A stretch of 64,000 nt of DNA, taken from the NCBI RefSeq assembly GCF_014697625.1, contig NZ_JACJSG010000023.1:1-64000 (forward strand), written 5' to 3'. Shown in pieces: positions 17,425-26,575 of this stretch. Position numbers and translations under genes: made by a program. Source of the DNA: Anabaena azotica FACHB-119. Lineage in GTDB: Bacteria; Cyanobacteriota; Cyanobacteriia; Cyanobacteriales; Nostocaceae. Position 1 is the first letter of the stretch, and each line of letters opens with the position of its first letter. The notes under the pieces are model-generated. The model saw only the letters and a list, made by a program, of their open reading frames with translations. It was not told the DNA's origin and did not search any database.

Positions 17425-19155
17425 ACTAATTCACAACAACCATTAGGTTCAGTAATTCAAGGTTCTCTGACTGGGGGTTTAGAAGTGCGCTTACACCCGG
17501 ATATTTCCGTTGAGGATATGCGGGTAGGTAAGTTTTTGGTAGTCCAAGGGGTGCGATCGCGCTTTTTCTGTATGCTGACAGATGTAGCCTTGGGAACTGC
17601 TAACTCGCGCATTATCGCTAGTCCCCCCAGTTGGGAGGATACTTTTTTACGGGAAGTTTTAGCCGGGAGTGGAACCTACGGGACAATAAACCTCTCACCG
17701 ATGCTGATGTTTACCCCTGAATCTCATGAGTCTTTTTCTACATCTGATGGTAAATCTGTCAATCCCTTTGTTCCATCCTCCACAAGTTTGGCTTCTTTCC
17801 AACCCCAAACTAGTACCACGATGGAATTACTCCCCGTCAAAACCATCCCCAGTCACTTCAGCCAAGTTTACGAAGCGAGTGAAGAAGATTTCCGCCGGGT
17901 GTTTGGTTGGGAAGACGACATCCAACGCAAAAACTTTTCTATCGGGAAACCTTTAGATATGGATGTCCCCGTATGTATTGATTTGAACCGTTTCGTCGAA
18001 CGCAGTAATGGCGTATTTGGGAAATCAGGTACTGGTAAATCTTTCCTTACCCGCCTACTTTTAGCTGGGGTGATTCGCAAAAATGCGGCGGTTAACTTGA
18101 TATTTGATATGCACTCAGAATATGGTTGGGAAGCTGTCGCGGAAGGGAAGAACGTTAACACGGTTAAGGGACTCAAGCAACTGTTTCCGGGTAGAGTTGA
18201 AGTATATACCCTTGATCCCGAATCAACTAAGCGCCGTGGTGTCCGCGACTCACAAGAACTCTACCTCAGTTATGAACAAATTGAAGTCGAAGATATTAAA
18301 TTATGTAGTCGAGATTTAGGTTTATCAGAAGCAGCCTTAGATAATGCCAATATCCTATTTAGTGAGTTTGGCAAATCTTGGATTGTCCAACTGCTGAATA
18401 TGACTAACGAAGAAATCGAAATGTTCTGTGAGGAGAAGCGCGGACACAAGGGATCAATTATGGCGCTACAGCGTAAGCTACTGCGCTTAGATGGTCTTAA
18501 ATATATGCGGGCGGTATGTCCACAAAATTATATTAATAAAATCTTACAATCTTTGGAGGCAGACAAGAATGTCGTGATAGAATTTGGTTCCCAGTCGAAT
18601 ATGCTCTCCTATATGCTGGTGACAAACATGATTACCAGACGGATTCATGAGCATTACGTCAGGAAAGCCGATAAGTTCCTCCAGAGTAAAAATCCTAGCG
18701 ATCGCCCTACGCCATTGATGATCACCATAGAAGAGGCGCACCGCTTCCTTGATCCAGCGATCGTGCAAAGTACCATTTTTGGGACAATTGCCCGTGAACT
18801 GCGTAAATATTTTGTCACACTTTTAGTAGTTGATCAAAGACCCTCTGGCATAGATAATGAAGTTATGTCTCAAATTGGGACACGCATCACCGCTTTGCTA
18901 AATGATGACAAAGATATAGACGCAATCTTCACTGGCGTATCAGGGGCTGGTGGTTTAAGGTCTGTCTTAGCCAAGCTAGACTCCAAGCAGCAAGCTCTAA
19001 TTTTAGGTCACGCCGTACCTATGCCGGTAGTAGTCAGAACCCGTCCCTACGACTCTGTATTCTACGCGGAAATTGGCGATGCAGCTTGGGAAGAAAAACC
19101 AGACGCAGAAGTATTCGCAGCAGCTGAACTAGCTAAAGCTGATTTGGGATTTTAG
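17422..19155 (+). CDS. HerA-like (DUF87) hexameric ATPase
   Basis: A 577-residue protein. The N-terminal HAS barrel (residues about 5-60: GSVIQGSLTGGLEVRLHPDI, GKFLVVQGVRSRFFCMLTDV) precedes a HerA/FtsK-like RecA fold: Walker A GKSGTGKSFLTRLL near residue 197, Walker B PLMITIEEAHRFLDP near 433, then VTLLVVDQRPSGIDNEVMSQ and the ALLNDDKDID segment. HerA proteins translocate DNA, in archaea with NurA nuclease. No NurA or nuclease gene is adjacent, so this is the stand-alone cyanobacterial type. The gene begins in a heptamer array, and no Shine-Dalgarno is obvious. Confidence 0.9.
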   Translation: MTNSQQPLGSVIQGSLTGGLEVRLHPDISVEDMRVGKFLVVQGVRSRFFCMLTDVALGTANSRIIASPPSWEDTFLREVLAGSGTYGTINLSPMLMFTPESHESFSTSDGKSVNPFVPSSTSLASFQPQTSTTMELLPVKTIPSHFSQVYEASEEDFRRVFGWEDDIQRKNFSIGKPLDMDVPVCIDLNRFVERSNGVFGKSGTGKSFLTRLLLAGVIRKNAAVNLIFDMHSEYGWEAVAEGKNVNTVKGLKQLFPGRVEVYTLDPESTKRRGVRDSQELYLSYEQIEVEDIKLCSRDLGLSEAALDNANILFSEFGKSWIVQLLNMTNEEIEMFCEEKRGHKGSIMALQRKLLRLDGLKYMRAVCPQNYINKILQSLEADKNVVIEFGSQSNMLSYMLVTNMITRRIHEHYVRKADKFLQSKNPSDRPTPLMITIEEAHRFLDPAIVQSTIFGTIARELRKYFVTLLVVDQRPSGIDNEVMSQIGTRITALLNDDKDIDAIFTGVSGAGGLRSVLAKLDSKQQALILGHAVPMPVVVRTRPYDSVFYAEIGDAAWEEKPDAEVFAAAELAKADLGF

Positions 19156-19280
19156 AGGTTATAGGTTACAGGTTACAGGGTACAGGTGACAGGTTAGAGA
19201 TTGGGGGATAGAGGTAACAGGTGATAACTGATAACTGATAACTGATAACTGATAACTGATAACTGATAACTGATAACTGA
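19156..19280. repeat. STRRs GGTTACA and TAACTGA
   Basis: GGTTACA/GGTGACA-type heptamers are followed by about nine TAACTGA units directly after the HerA-like stop. From 19281 to 19757 I see only AT-rich sequence that should hold the sigma-factor promoter. Confidence 0.9.
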
Positions 19281-19757
19281 CTAAGTAGTAAAGTCTTACC
19301 TCCCACAGTTCGGTTATCTCCCCACTGGTAGGCAACAGAAGAGGGGGTTTTCGCGTCACTATAGATATATAACTTTTATAAGGAACTACAAAAATTTTAT
19401 ATATAAAGAGCAATTTTACACTATAATCTATATCCCTCTTTGGGCTACTTTACTATTTGCCGGATTTGTCTTAATATAAAGATAAGTGGAACTCATACTG
19501 ACTTCGGATTGACCAGTTGCCGCCAGCGACTGAAATAAACAAAGAATTCTGGAATATCAACCACTGTGCTTGTAAGACATTAAAAAATTAACTGATGGTA
19601 GAGGAACCTATCTCAAGCTAGCGCCTTCTAAAAAATGTATACATAAGCTTTTTTAAGTTTGATAGCGCCTTGAGTTCTGCGATATAAGCATTAAGTTTAC
19701 CAGTTGAATTTATTAATCAACATTAATTGTGTTTACGGAGTAGAGGACAACGCACCA

Positions 19758-20741
19758 ATGCCTACTGTTAACACCCACACAGAAGACACAAACACCAAAT
19801 TCACGGCTGATATGGTGCGAACCTATCTGCGAGAAATTGGTCGTGTACCCCTGCTCACCCGTGAGCAAGAGATTGTTTACGGGAAGCAGGTGCAGCAGAT
19901 GATGACGCTCATCGATGCAAAAGAAGCTTTAAAGGAGAAACTGCACCGTGAGCCTAGTTTACCAGAATGGGCTGATCATGTTCACAAGTCTGAAACAGAA
20001 GTTAAACAGACCGTACATCAAGGTAAACGTGCCAAGCAAAAGATGATTGAAGCGAACTTGCGCTTGGTAGTGGCTATTGCCAAGAAGTACCAAAAGCGCA
20101 ATATGGAGTTCCTCGATTTAATTCAAGAAGGAACTCTGGGGTTAGAAAGAGGCGTAGAGAAATTTGACCCAACGAGGGGTTACAAATTCTCAACCTACGC
20201 TTACTGGTGGATTCGCCAAGCGATTACCCGTGCGATCGCTCAACAGGGCCGGACAATCAGGCTCCCTATCCATATTACCGAGAAACTGAACAAAATTAAA
20301 AAAGTTCAGCGCGAATTAGCACAAACTTTAGGGCGTTCTCCCTCACCAGCAGAAATTGCCAAAGAGCTAGAACTAGAACCCGCACAAATTCGTGAGTATC
20401 TGAACATGGCGCGTCAACCAGTTTCCTTAGATGTGAAAGTGGGTGACAACCAAGATACCGAACTGCAAGAAATGCTCGAAGATGAAGGCCCATCACCAGA
20501 GTATTACACCACTCAAGAGTTCTTGCGCCAAGACTTGAACACCTTGCTTGCAGAACTCACCCCCCAACAGCGAGAAGTCTTAGCCTTGCGCTTTGGCTTA
20601 GTAGATGGTAACGAAATGTCCTTGGCGAAAGTCGGCGAAAGATTGAATCTCAGCCGTGAACGTGTGCGCCAGTTAGAACATCAAGCACTTGCTCATCTGC
20701 GTCGCCGTCGAGCCAATGTTAAAGAATACGTCGCCAGTTAA
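19758..20741 (+). CDS. Group 2 (SigB-like) sigma-70 factor
   Basis: A 327-residue RNA polymerase sigma factor. Region 1.2 is DMVRTYLREIGRVPLLTREQ. Regions 2.1-2.4 are EANLRLVVAIAKKYQKRNME, FLDLIQEGTLGLERGVEKFD and YKFSTYAYWWIRQAITRAIA. Region 3 and a 4.1/4.2 helix-turn-helix follow (LTPQQREVLALRFGLVDGNE, NLSRERVRQLEHQALAHLRR). It lacks the long N-terminal 1.1 region, which places it in the non-essential group 2. The sequence is closest in my memory to the SigB class of Anabaena, but I do not assign a letter. I chose the ATG at 19758 over a TTG at 19704. Confidence 0.93.
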   Translation: MPTVNTHTEDTNTKFTADMVRTYLREIGRVPLLTREQEIVYGKQVQQMMTLIDAKEALKEKLHREPSLPEWADHVHKSETEVKQTVHQGKRAKQKMIEANLRLVVAIAKKYQKRNMEFLDLIQEGTLGLERGVEKFDPTRGYKFSTYAYWWIRQAITRAIAQQGRTIRLPIHITEKLNKIKKVQRELAQTLGRSPSPAEIAKELELEPAQIREYLNMARQPVSLDVKVGDNQDTELQEMLEDEGPSPEYYTTQEFLRQDLNTLLAELTPQQREVLALRFGLVDGNEMSLAKVGERLNLSRERVRQLEHQALAHLRRRRANVKEYVAS

Positions 20742-20746
20742 TTATC

Positions 20747-20802
20747 AAGACGTAGCACGGCTACGTCTTCCCGCCTCCTGAGTTCAGGGGGCTATTTTTT
20801 TG
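20747..20802 (+). terminator. Sigma-factor terminator (two hairpins)
   Basis: Perfect stem AAGACGTAG/CTACGTCTT (20747-20769), then GCCTCC/GGGGGC with TATTTTTTT (20773-20802). The second is a classical intrinsic terminator just after the stop codon. Confidence 0.85.
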
Positions 20803-20830
20803 TTTGTAGTGAGAACTTTAGTTCTCTTAA

Positions 20831-21200
20831 GTAGGGTGGGCAATGCCCACCAGCACCTTCTTCGTGAGAGGATACAGCATATTTTGGGTAAATGAGGTAC
20901 AAGCGTAAAACCCAAAACCATGTAGAGACGTTACATGTAACGTCTCTACAGTATTTCACGAATAGCGAAACTGCTGTATATAGCAAGTAGCAGATAAATG
21001 AGATACAGATATAAATAGTAAAACTCTTGTGGGGTGGGCATCTTGCCCGCCCCTTGTGTATCTTACTCAGATGAAATGTGCTGTAAAATCTCGGCTATCA
21101 AACATCTAAGTTTATTGGCTTGTATCGGTGGTTAATGATTCTTATCTAAATCTTATCGCGGCATAATACGATGGTATTGGCGCTGCACTGCCCACCCTAC
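20831..21200. repeat. Inverted-repeat-bounded gap with a 28-bp perfect palindrome
   Basis: The region starts GTAGGGTGGGCAATGCCCAC and ends GCGCTGCACTGCCCACCCTAC. Within it, 20922-20949 is a perfect palindrome with arms GTAGAGACGTTACA and TGTAACGTCTCTAC. No gene is seen. Confidence 0.7.
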
Positions 21201-21206
21201 AAATAA

Positions 21207-21812
21207 TTACGAACTGCGATTAACACCACTTGCTAAAATTCCCAATATTTTATTCACATCTTTAAGATAATATTCACTTAAATCAATCTGAACCTCTTGC
21301 CCATCTAGCTTTAAAAATTGCCAAACGCTTCCTGTAGTGACAGTTCCATAAATTGCCGAATTTTCCTTACCTGAGCGTTCATTAAAGATTCTCGCTGCTA
21401 TCATCTCAGATATACATTGTCCTAAACCAGCAGTAATATTTTCTTTCTTCGCTTCCACAATAATAATTACTGGGGCGCTAATAATCAGCTTTTCTGAAGA
21501 ATGGGTAATAATAAAATCGCAAATACCATTTAAGCCTTGCGTAGTATCAACATTAAATTCAACTCCCGAAAATAGATTTATCTGGTCGTTTAATTGCCGT
21601 CTCAAATCTAACAATATTGGCGATATAATCATTTCTGAACGAGCTTTTTCGCTGTTGCTAGCGACGGCGATGGGTAGATTATATTTCAGAGTTTCTTTTA
21701 ATAGATGACTTGCTTCTAGCTCAGGAATATCAGCAAAAATATCACTTTTTTCAATAGTTTTTATTTGGAAAGCTTGCTTCACCTGCTCTAAAGTAAAATC
21801 ACTATAAGCCAT
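21207..21812 (-). CDS. Conserved protein with PD-(D/E)XK nuclease-like core
   Basis: A 201-residue cytosolic protein. The segment GICDFIITHSS followed about 15 residues later by PVIIIVEAKKENI (Asp..Glu-x-Lys) has the layout of the PD-(D/E)XK active site, and the following helix GLGQCISEMIAARIFNERS has the family's Gln/Met pattern. A long N-terminal helical part precedes it. Such proteins are frequent, poorly studied genes in cyanobacteria. There is no restriction or modification partner beside it, so whether it cuts DNA is unknown. ATG at 21812. Confidence 0.7.
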   Translation of the reverse strand: MAYSDFTLEQVKQAFQIKTIEKSDIFADIPELEASHLLKETLKYNLPIAVASNSEKARSEMIISPILLDLRRQLNDQINLFSGVEFNVDTTQGLNGICDFIITHSSEKLIISAPVIIIVEAKKENITAGLGQCISEMIAARIFNERSGKENSAIYGTVTTGSVWQFLKLDGQEVQIDLSEYYLKDVNKILGILASGVNRSS

Positions 21813-22307
21813 ATCACTGATAATTAAGTTCTTGAATTTGATTTAGGAAATATATCCCATACTTGCTAAATAATGGTTATGGCGATGCACTCCCCACCCT
21901 ACAAATACTATTACACTTAATTGATAATCATAAACAAAAGTATATTTAATTACAACTAATTTAATTAAAAAAATAATTTGACTTTTCCGAAATGGCAGAA
22001 CTTGCTGTTGTATATCTCTATGTACTGACGAACGGTATAGAACAATATGATGCTCAACCTCAGCAAATTATCTAACTGATGATTTACATCACCCTACTGG
22101 GTGAATCTGTTGGGGGAAGCAGAAATTTCTTAATCACTGATAGTTTAAGTTTATCTGCCAAAAACATCTATAACCTTCGTTTTTCAAAAGTATTTCTGGA
22201 AGGAAATATAAATCAAACCTTTGACCGAGCCTTAAACGTTAAAGATTTCATTATGGTTTAAGACAAGTTACAGAGGCTGTCGTTCAGTTTGTCACAGGAG
22301 GAGTCGG
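21813..22307. other. Divergent intergenic gap
   Basis: AT-rich. It includes one end of the CCCACCCTAC repeat family (about 21880-21905). Short open frames here have no ribosome-binding site or family resemblance. No promoter is identified. Confidence 0.5.
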
Positions 22308-22910
22308 GTGCTTAACAATATTTCTAAATTCTTACCCTTGCGTCAGTTAAGAGTCCCCGCTATCGGTCTGCTTTTTACCGTTGCTATGGTGGGTGAACAA
22401 GTCAAGCCTGCGCTAAGTAGTGAAGTGAATGTACAACCTACTTCCCAGACTCCTCTTGTAGTTGGTTCAAGACAAAGTTATCAAAAAGCTGAAAAAGAAA
22501 CTGCGATGGGCTACGCCCCGCCTTTGGCGATCGCTCCTAGATTTAGCTTACCGAAAAACGATGGTATTTATCTTTTTGGTCAATCACCACAACCAAACCA
22601 AATAGGACAAGGCTATGTGCTGTTTCATAAACAGCAAGGTAAGTTAGTAGGCGCATTATATATGCCTAACTCCGAGTTTAGCTGCTTTCAAGGCACAATC
22701 GACAAGTCAGGAGAGTTAGCCATGACCGTTACTGGTACACCAGATGCTGGTGCTTCCCCGGACGTAGCTACAGCCAGTACCATACCCCAGCTTGACGACG
22801 ATGAACCAATGACCTATGCTTACACCGTAGCGCTGCAAGATTATCATCCCATCAAAACCATCAGCGCCAACGATCGCCGCATTCTGCAAATGTGTAGAAG
22901 TGGTCAGTAG
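22308..22910 (+). CDS. Exported cyanobacterial protein of unknown function
   Basis: A 200-residue protein starting with GTG at 22308, preceded by CACAGGAGGAG at good spacing. The N-terminus has a basic then hydrophobic segment (LRVPAIGLLFTVAMVGEQV) typical of a signal peptide. The mature part contains GIYLFGQSPQPNQIGQGYVL, ALYMPNSEFSCFQG and ends with NDRRILQMCRSGQ; two Cys could pair outside the cytosol. I do not recognise a characterised domain. It ends at an STRR. Confidence 0.75.
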   Translation: MLNNISKFLPLRQLRVPAIGLLFTVAMVGEQVKPALSSEVNVQPTSQTPLVVGSRQSYQKAEKETAMGYAPPLAIAPRFSLPKNDGIYLFGQSPQPNQIGQGYVLFHKQQGKLVGALYMPNSEFSCFQGTIDKSGELAMTVTGTPDAGASPDVATASTIPQLDDDEPMTYAYTVALQDYHPIKTISANDRRILQMCRSGQ

Positions 22911-23062
22911 TCAGTTGACAGTTATCAGTTATCAGTTGACAGTTATCAGTTATCAGTTGACAGTTGACAGTTGACAGTTGTAAGTTGACACAGATTAAAG
23001 GCTTCTTCCTTTCCCCTTTCCCCCTTTCCCCTTTCCCCCTTTCCCCCTTCCCCTTTCCCCAG
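22903..23062. repeat. STRRs GTTATCA/GTTGACA and pyrimidine CCCCTTT array
   Basis: Heptamers AGTTATC/AGTTGAC (22903-22985) are followed by CTTTCCC-type units (23003-23062), between convergent genes. Confidence 0.9.
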
Positions 23063-23065
23063 TCC

Positions 23066-23758
23066 CTAATACTCAATTCCCGGTTGCGCTTTGACGTTTT
23101 GGTCGCGGAATGGGTGTTTAATTAGGGTCATTTCGGTAACTAAGTCGGCGCGGTCGATGAGTGCTGCTGGTGCGCCTCTACCTGTGAGGATGACGTGTTT
23201 ACTGGGGGGTTTCTGTGCTAACCCTGCAAGTACCTGATCTACGCTTAAATAACCCATTTTCAGGGCGATATTAATTTCATCTAACAGGACTAACTGGAAG
23301 TTGGGGTCACGGATGAACTCTAATGATTTGTCCCATGCGGCTTGGGCTTTGTCAATGTCGCGATCGCGGTCTTGGGTGTCCCAAGTGAAGCCTTCTCCCA
23401 TTGCGTGAAACTCGATTTGGTCTTCCCAAAAACTAAATACGCTTTTTTCTGAGGGTTCCCACGCGCCTTTGATGAATTGGACGATCGCCACTCTGTACCC
23501 ATGACCGAGCGATCGTAATACCATACCCAAAGCTGCGGTAGTTTTGCCTTTACCGTTACCAGTGTTAACAATAATTAATCCTTTTTCTGGAACAGCTTGA
23601 GATACGCGCCGTTCGTGTACTTCCTTACGGCGCTGCATTTTCGTGCGGTATTGTTCATCAGAAAGGTTTGGGGTTGATGCCATTATCTCATCAATGATAC
23701 GCTCAATTTCCTTATCTGATTCTAATGCTTCTGGTGTATCACTTGTCATCAAATTCAT
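23066..23758 (-). CDS. cobO: Cob(I)yrinic acid a,c-diamide adenosyltransferase
   Basis: A 230-residue BtuR/CobO/CobA-type ATP:corrinoid adenosyltransferase, which adds the upper adenosyl ligand in B12 synthesis and salvage. Family features are GLIIVNTGNGKGKTTAALGM (P-loop of the inverted type), VAIVQFIKGAW, LVLLDEINIALKMGYL, PSKHVILTGRGAPAALIDRA and DLVTEMTLIKHPF. Full length with a 55-residue acidic/basic N-terminal lead. The ATG at 23758 was taken, and an ATG at 23749 is also possible. No clear cobalamin riboswitch is seen upstream (23759-24028). Confidence 0.95.
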   Translation of the reverse strand: MNLMTSDTPEALESDKEIERIIDEIMASTPNLSDEQYRTKMQRRKEVHERRVSQAVPEKGLIIVNTGNGKGKTTAALGMVLRSLGHGYRVAIVQFIKGAWEPSEKSVFSFWEDQIEFHAMGEGFTWDTQDRDRDIDKAQAAWDKSLEFIRDPNFQLVLLDEINIALKMGYLSVDQVLAGLAQKPPSKHVILTGRGAPAALIDRADLVTEMTLIKHPFRDQNVKAQPGIEY

Positions 23759-24028
23759 CAGAAAATACAGAAAATAAATGTTACAACTTACAAAACAATG
23801 AAATTTGCGTGATTGAATCGATCAGCACAAGCGGCGAATTGAGTAAAGGAGCCAAACAACTTCTGAAGATAGGCTTGTATCTTCCTTGTTTATCTTGATA
23901 CCTGGCTAAATCGTTTCCGTGGGGAAATGTGGCGCAAATGATTTAGCGTTTACTTTGCAGGTATATGTCTGGTAAATCTGTCTAATTGCCTTCTAGCACC
24001 TAATTTTTTCGGTCTTGAGGATTTGAGT

Positions 24029-24940
24029 ATGTCGAGTGAAATAACGCCAGAAAATATTGATAATATACTTAATTTTTTAACATTATTTTCCAGTCAAGAT
24101 TGCCGCTTATATGACATACAAACTGAGCCTTATTCCTATTCTCAAGAATTTGAGAGCTTCATCGCCGCACTCTACGCAGAAAATTTTATTATCCCCTTTG
24201 ACTGGATAAGTTGGCAGCAAGAAGCTACTCGTTTTGTCACTGATCCAGCGCTAATCAATTTAGCTGATATTTCTACAATACAGAAATTATTCACAAGCCA
24301 CGTTCGTCAAGAACGTTTTTGTAGTGGTCATTTAGCAAAATTGATAGATAATGGTCATTTCTTGACAATATTGCCGCGATTACAAGCAATAAGCCAGGAT
24401 TTTATTTTAGGAAAAAATATTATGCAGCAAATAGAAATTATTCAAGGCGATATTACTCAGTTACAAGTAGATGCAATTGTCAATGCGGCTAATAGTTCCT
24501 TATTGGGTGGTGGTGGCGTTGATGGTGCAATTCATCGTGCAGCTGGAACAGAACTACTAGTAGAATGTCGGCAATTAGGAGGGTGTAAAACTGGAGAAGC
24601 AAAAATTACCAAAGGCTATAATTTACCCGCTAAATGGATAATTCACACTGTCGGGCCTGTATGGGAAGGCGGTAATCAAAATGAAGATGAACTATTAGCA
24701 AATTGCTATACCAATAGTTTAGCCTTAGCAGCAGAGTATCAAATTAAAACTATTGCTTTCCCAGCCATCAGTACGGGTGTATATGCTTTTCCGATGCAAC
24801 GCGCTTGTAAAATTGCTGTTACAGCCGTTACCAAGTTTTTACAAAAGCCTAATTCCCTAGAACAAGTGATTTTCGTGTGCTTTGGACAAAGCGCCTACGA
24901 TTTTTACACTCAAGCGATGCGAGAAGTTGCTGAAACATAG
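24029..24940 (+). CDS. DUF6508-like plus macro-domain fusion protein
   Basis: A 303-residue two-part protein. Residues about 1-130 resemble a small helical domain (DUF6508-like; FIAALYAENFIIPFDWISWQ, RFCSGHLAKLIDNGHFLTIL). Residues about 136-300 form a macro domain: IEIIQGDITQLQVDAIVNAA, NSSLLGGGGVDGAIHRAAG, HTVGPVWEGG, AFPAISTGVYAFPMQRA. The Asn and GGGGVDGAI match the O-acetyl-ADP-ribose deacetylase (MacroD) type. ATG at 24029 follows CTTGAGG; a TTG two codons earlier is less likely. The next gene begins 43 bases later and is probably cotranscribed. Confidence 0.88.
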   Translation: MSSEITPENIDNILNFLTLFSSQDCRLYDIQTEPYSYSQEFESFIAALYAENFIIPFDWISWQQEATRFVTDPALINLADISTIQKLFTSHVRQERFCSGHLAKLIDNGHFLTILPRLQAISQDFILGKNIMQQIEIIQGDITQLQVDAIVNAANSSLLGGGGVDGAIHRAAGTELLVECRQLGGCKTGEAKITKGYNLPAKWIIHTVGPVWEGGNQNEDELLANCYTNSLALAAEYQIKTIAFPAISTGVYAFPMQRACKIAVTAVTKFLQKPNSLEQVIFVCFGQSAYDFYTQAMREVAET

Positions 24941-24982
24941 TTAACATTAGATTCGGCGACTTTAGAATTTGCGAGTCTCAAC

Positions 24983-26155
24983 ATGGCAAAACACTTAGGT
25001 AAGAAAATTGCACCTATACCGATGTCAGCTGATATCAGTGTAGTAGATTTGATTGATAACTACTTTACCGCCTACAACTCGGCGCGTTTACGGGAAGCCT
25101 GCCAATTATTGGCTCGTGATGTGATAAAAGAGGGTGTTACCGTTGGTGTAAGTCTTTCTGGAGCGATGACACCGGCGGGTTTTGGCGTATCTGCACTAGC
25201 GCCTCTCATTCGGAACGGCTTTATCGATTGGATGATTAGCACTGGTGCTAATCTTTACCATGATATGCACTATGGTTTGGGTTTTGAGTTGTTTGCAGGA
25301 AACCCATTTCTTGATGATGTGAAGCTGCGTCAAGAGGGGACTATCAGAATTTATGACATCATTTTTGGCTATGATGTCTTGTTAGAAACCGACGCTTTTA
25401 TCCGCAAGATTTTGCAAGCCGAACCTTTTCAAAAGCGGATGGGAACGGCTGAGTTTCACTATTTGTTGGGTAAGTATGTGCGAGAAGTTGAGAAGCAAGT
25501 AGGAGTAAAAAATTCCTGTTTGCTGGCTACAGCTTATGAATATGGTGTACCCATTTACACATCTTCCCCTGGTGATAGTTCCATTGGGATGAACGTTGCG
25601 GCTTTGGCGCTGGAAGGTTCGCAGTTGATATTAGACCCAGCAATTGATGTGAATGAAACAGCTGCGATCGCCTACAATGCCAGAGAAGGAGAAGGTAGAA
25701 GTGCAGCTGTGATTCTCGGCGGTGGTAGTCCCAAGAACTTTTTGCTACAAACCCAACCGCAAATTCACGAGGTACTAGGATTAGAAGAACGAGGACATGA
25801 TTTCTTTGTCCAGTTCACTGATGCACGTCCTGATACTGGTGGTTTGTCTGGCGCGACACCATCAGAAGCGGTAAGCTGGGGTAAAATTGACCCAGAAGAA
25901 TTACCTAGCACCATTGTTTGTTACACAGATAGCACGATCGCTTTACCTTTAGTAACAGCATACCTCCTCAACCAATGTCCACCCCGTCCCGTGAAGCGGT
26001 TGTATGATAGGCGCGAAGAATTATACGACAAACTCCGCACAGACTATTTAGCAGCTAAAAACCAGCCTGTAGAGGAAATCCCGGCTGCTGTTGCTGAAGA
26101 TGCTTCTGGGGGCGCGGCGACTTATCCTTGCGGTAGGTTAATTCCTAATACTTAA
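24983..26155 (+). CDS. Deoxyhypusine synthase-like protein
   Basis: A 390-residue protein of the NAD-dependent deoxyhypusine/homospermidine synthase superfamily. It retains GVTVGVSLSGAMTPAGFG, MISTGANLYHDMHYGL, YTSSPGDSSIGMN, ILGGGSPKNFLLQTQPQI with the position of the catalytic Lys (near residue 250), and FTDARPDTGGLSGATPSEAV followed by SWGKI. Bacteria lack eIF5A, so the acceptor cannot be the usual one; a polyamine or another protein is plausible. It lies 43 bases after a macro-domain gene, which suggests an NAD/ADP-ribose-linked unit. ATG at 24983. Confidence 0.88.
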   Translation: MAKHLGKKIAPIPMSADISVVDLIDNYFTAYNSARLREACQLLARDVIKEGVTVGVSLSGAMTPAGFGVSALAPLIRNGFIDWMISTGANLYHDMHYGLGFELFAGNPFLDDVKLRQEGTIRIYDIIFGYDVLLETDAFIRKILQAEPFQKRMGTAEFHYLLGKYVREVEKQVGVKNSCLLATAYEYGVPIYTSSPGDSSIGMNVAALALEGSQLILDPAIDVNETAAIAYNAREGEGRSAAVILGGGSPKNFLLQTQPQIHEVLGLEERGHDFFVQFTDARPDTGGLSGATPSEAVSWGKIDPEELPSTIVCYTDSTIALPLVTAYLLNQCPPRPVKRLYDRREELYDKLRTDYLAAKNQPVEEIPAAVAEDASGGAATYPCGRLIPNT

Positions 26156-26460
26156 AGGCTATAGGGGTATGGGGGTGTAAGTTACCAAAACTCTACACTT
26201 CTATACCCTCATCAGCCTCCACCACACCTATTTAATTCGATTTGTAACTAACTACACTAATTATATTTTTCTTCAATGTCATTATTTAACAGCGTACCAC
26301 TATCAGCATAATTCGCCCGTGACGCATAAAACAATTGAACTAGATAAATATAACCTCATCAGATAATTTTACATCTGCATTACGTGGTAGATTTACTATA
26401 TAGAATTCTGTCTCCAGATTTATGAATTATTAACAGACAGTGCTTATAGTTAAATTCTGA

Positions 26461-26500
26461 GGTGGGGCTACACCAAGTCGCGTAAGTGAGGCGAACAATC
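26461..26500 (+). promoter_or_regulatory. 5' module shared with the first precursor gene
   Basis: The layout is GGTG-N6-CACC, six bases, CGTAAGTGAGG, nine bases, ATG. The identical layout and spacing precede the precursor ORF at 32457 (module at 32417-32456). The hairpin plus GTGAGG ribosome-binding site suggests a shared translation or RNA control element. Confidence 0.5.
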
Positions 26501-26575
26501 ATGTCTCTTAAATATTTGCATTTGCATTGTTTATCAATCAATGATTGGTTCAATTGCAATTACCATTCTGAATAA
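26501..26575 (+). CDS. Candidate 24-residue short ORF
   Basis: A 24-codon frame beginning MSLKYLHLHCLSINDWFNCN, preceded by the same 5' module as the first double-glycine precursor. It has two Cys and three His but no double-glycine leader. It may be a leader peptide, a decayed precursor or meaningless; only the upstream module supports it. Confidence 0.25.
   Translation: MSLKYLHLHCLSINDWFNCNYHSE

Noticed and set aside
23759..24028. Cobalamin riboswitch upstream of cobO
   Set aside because: I looked for the conserved B12-box and stems and did not find them.
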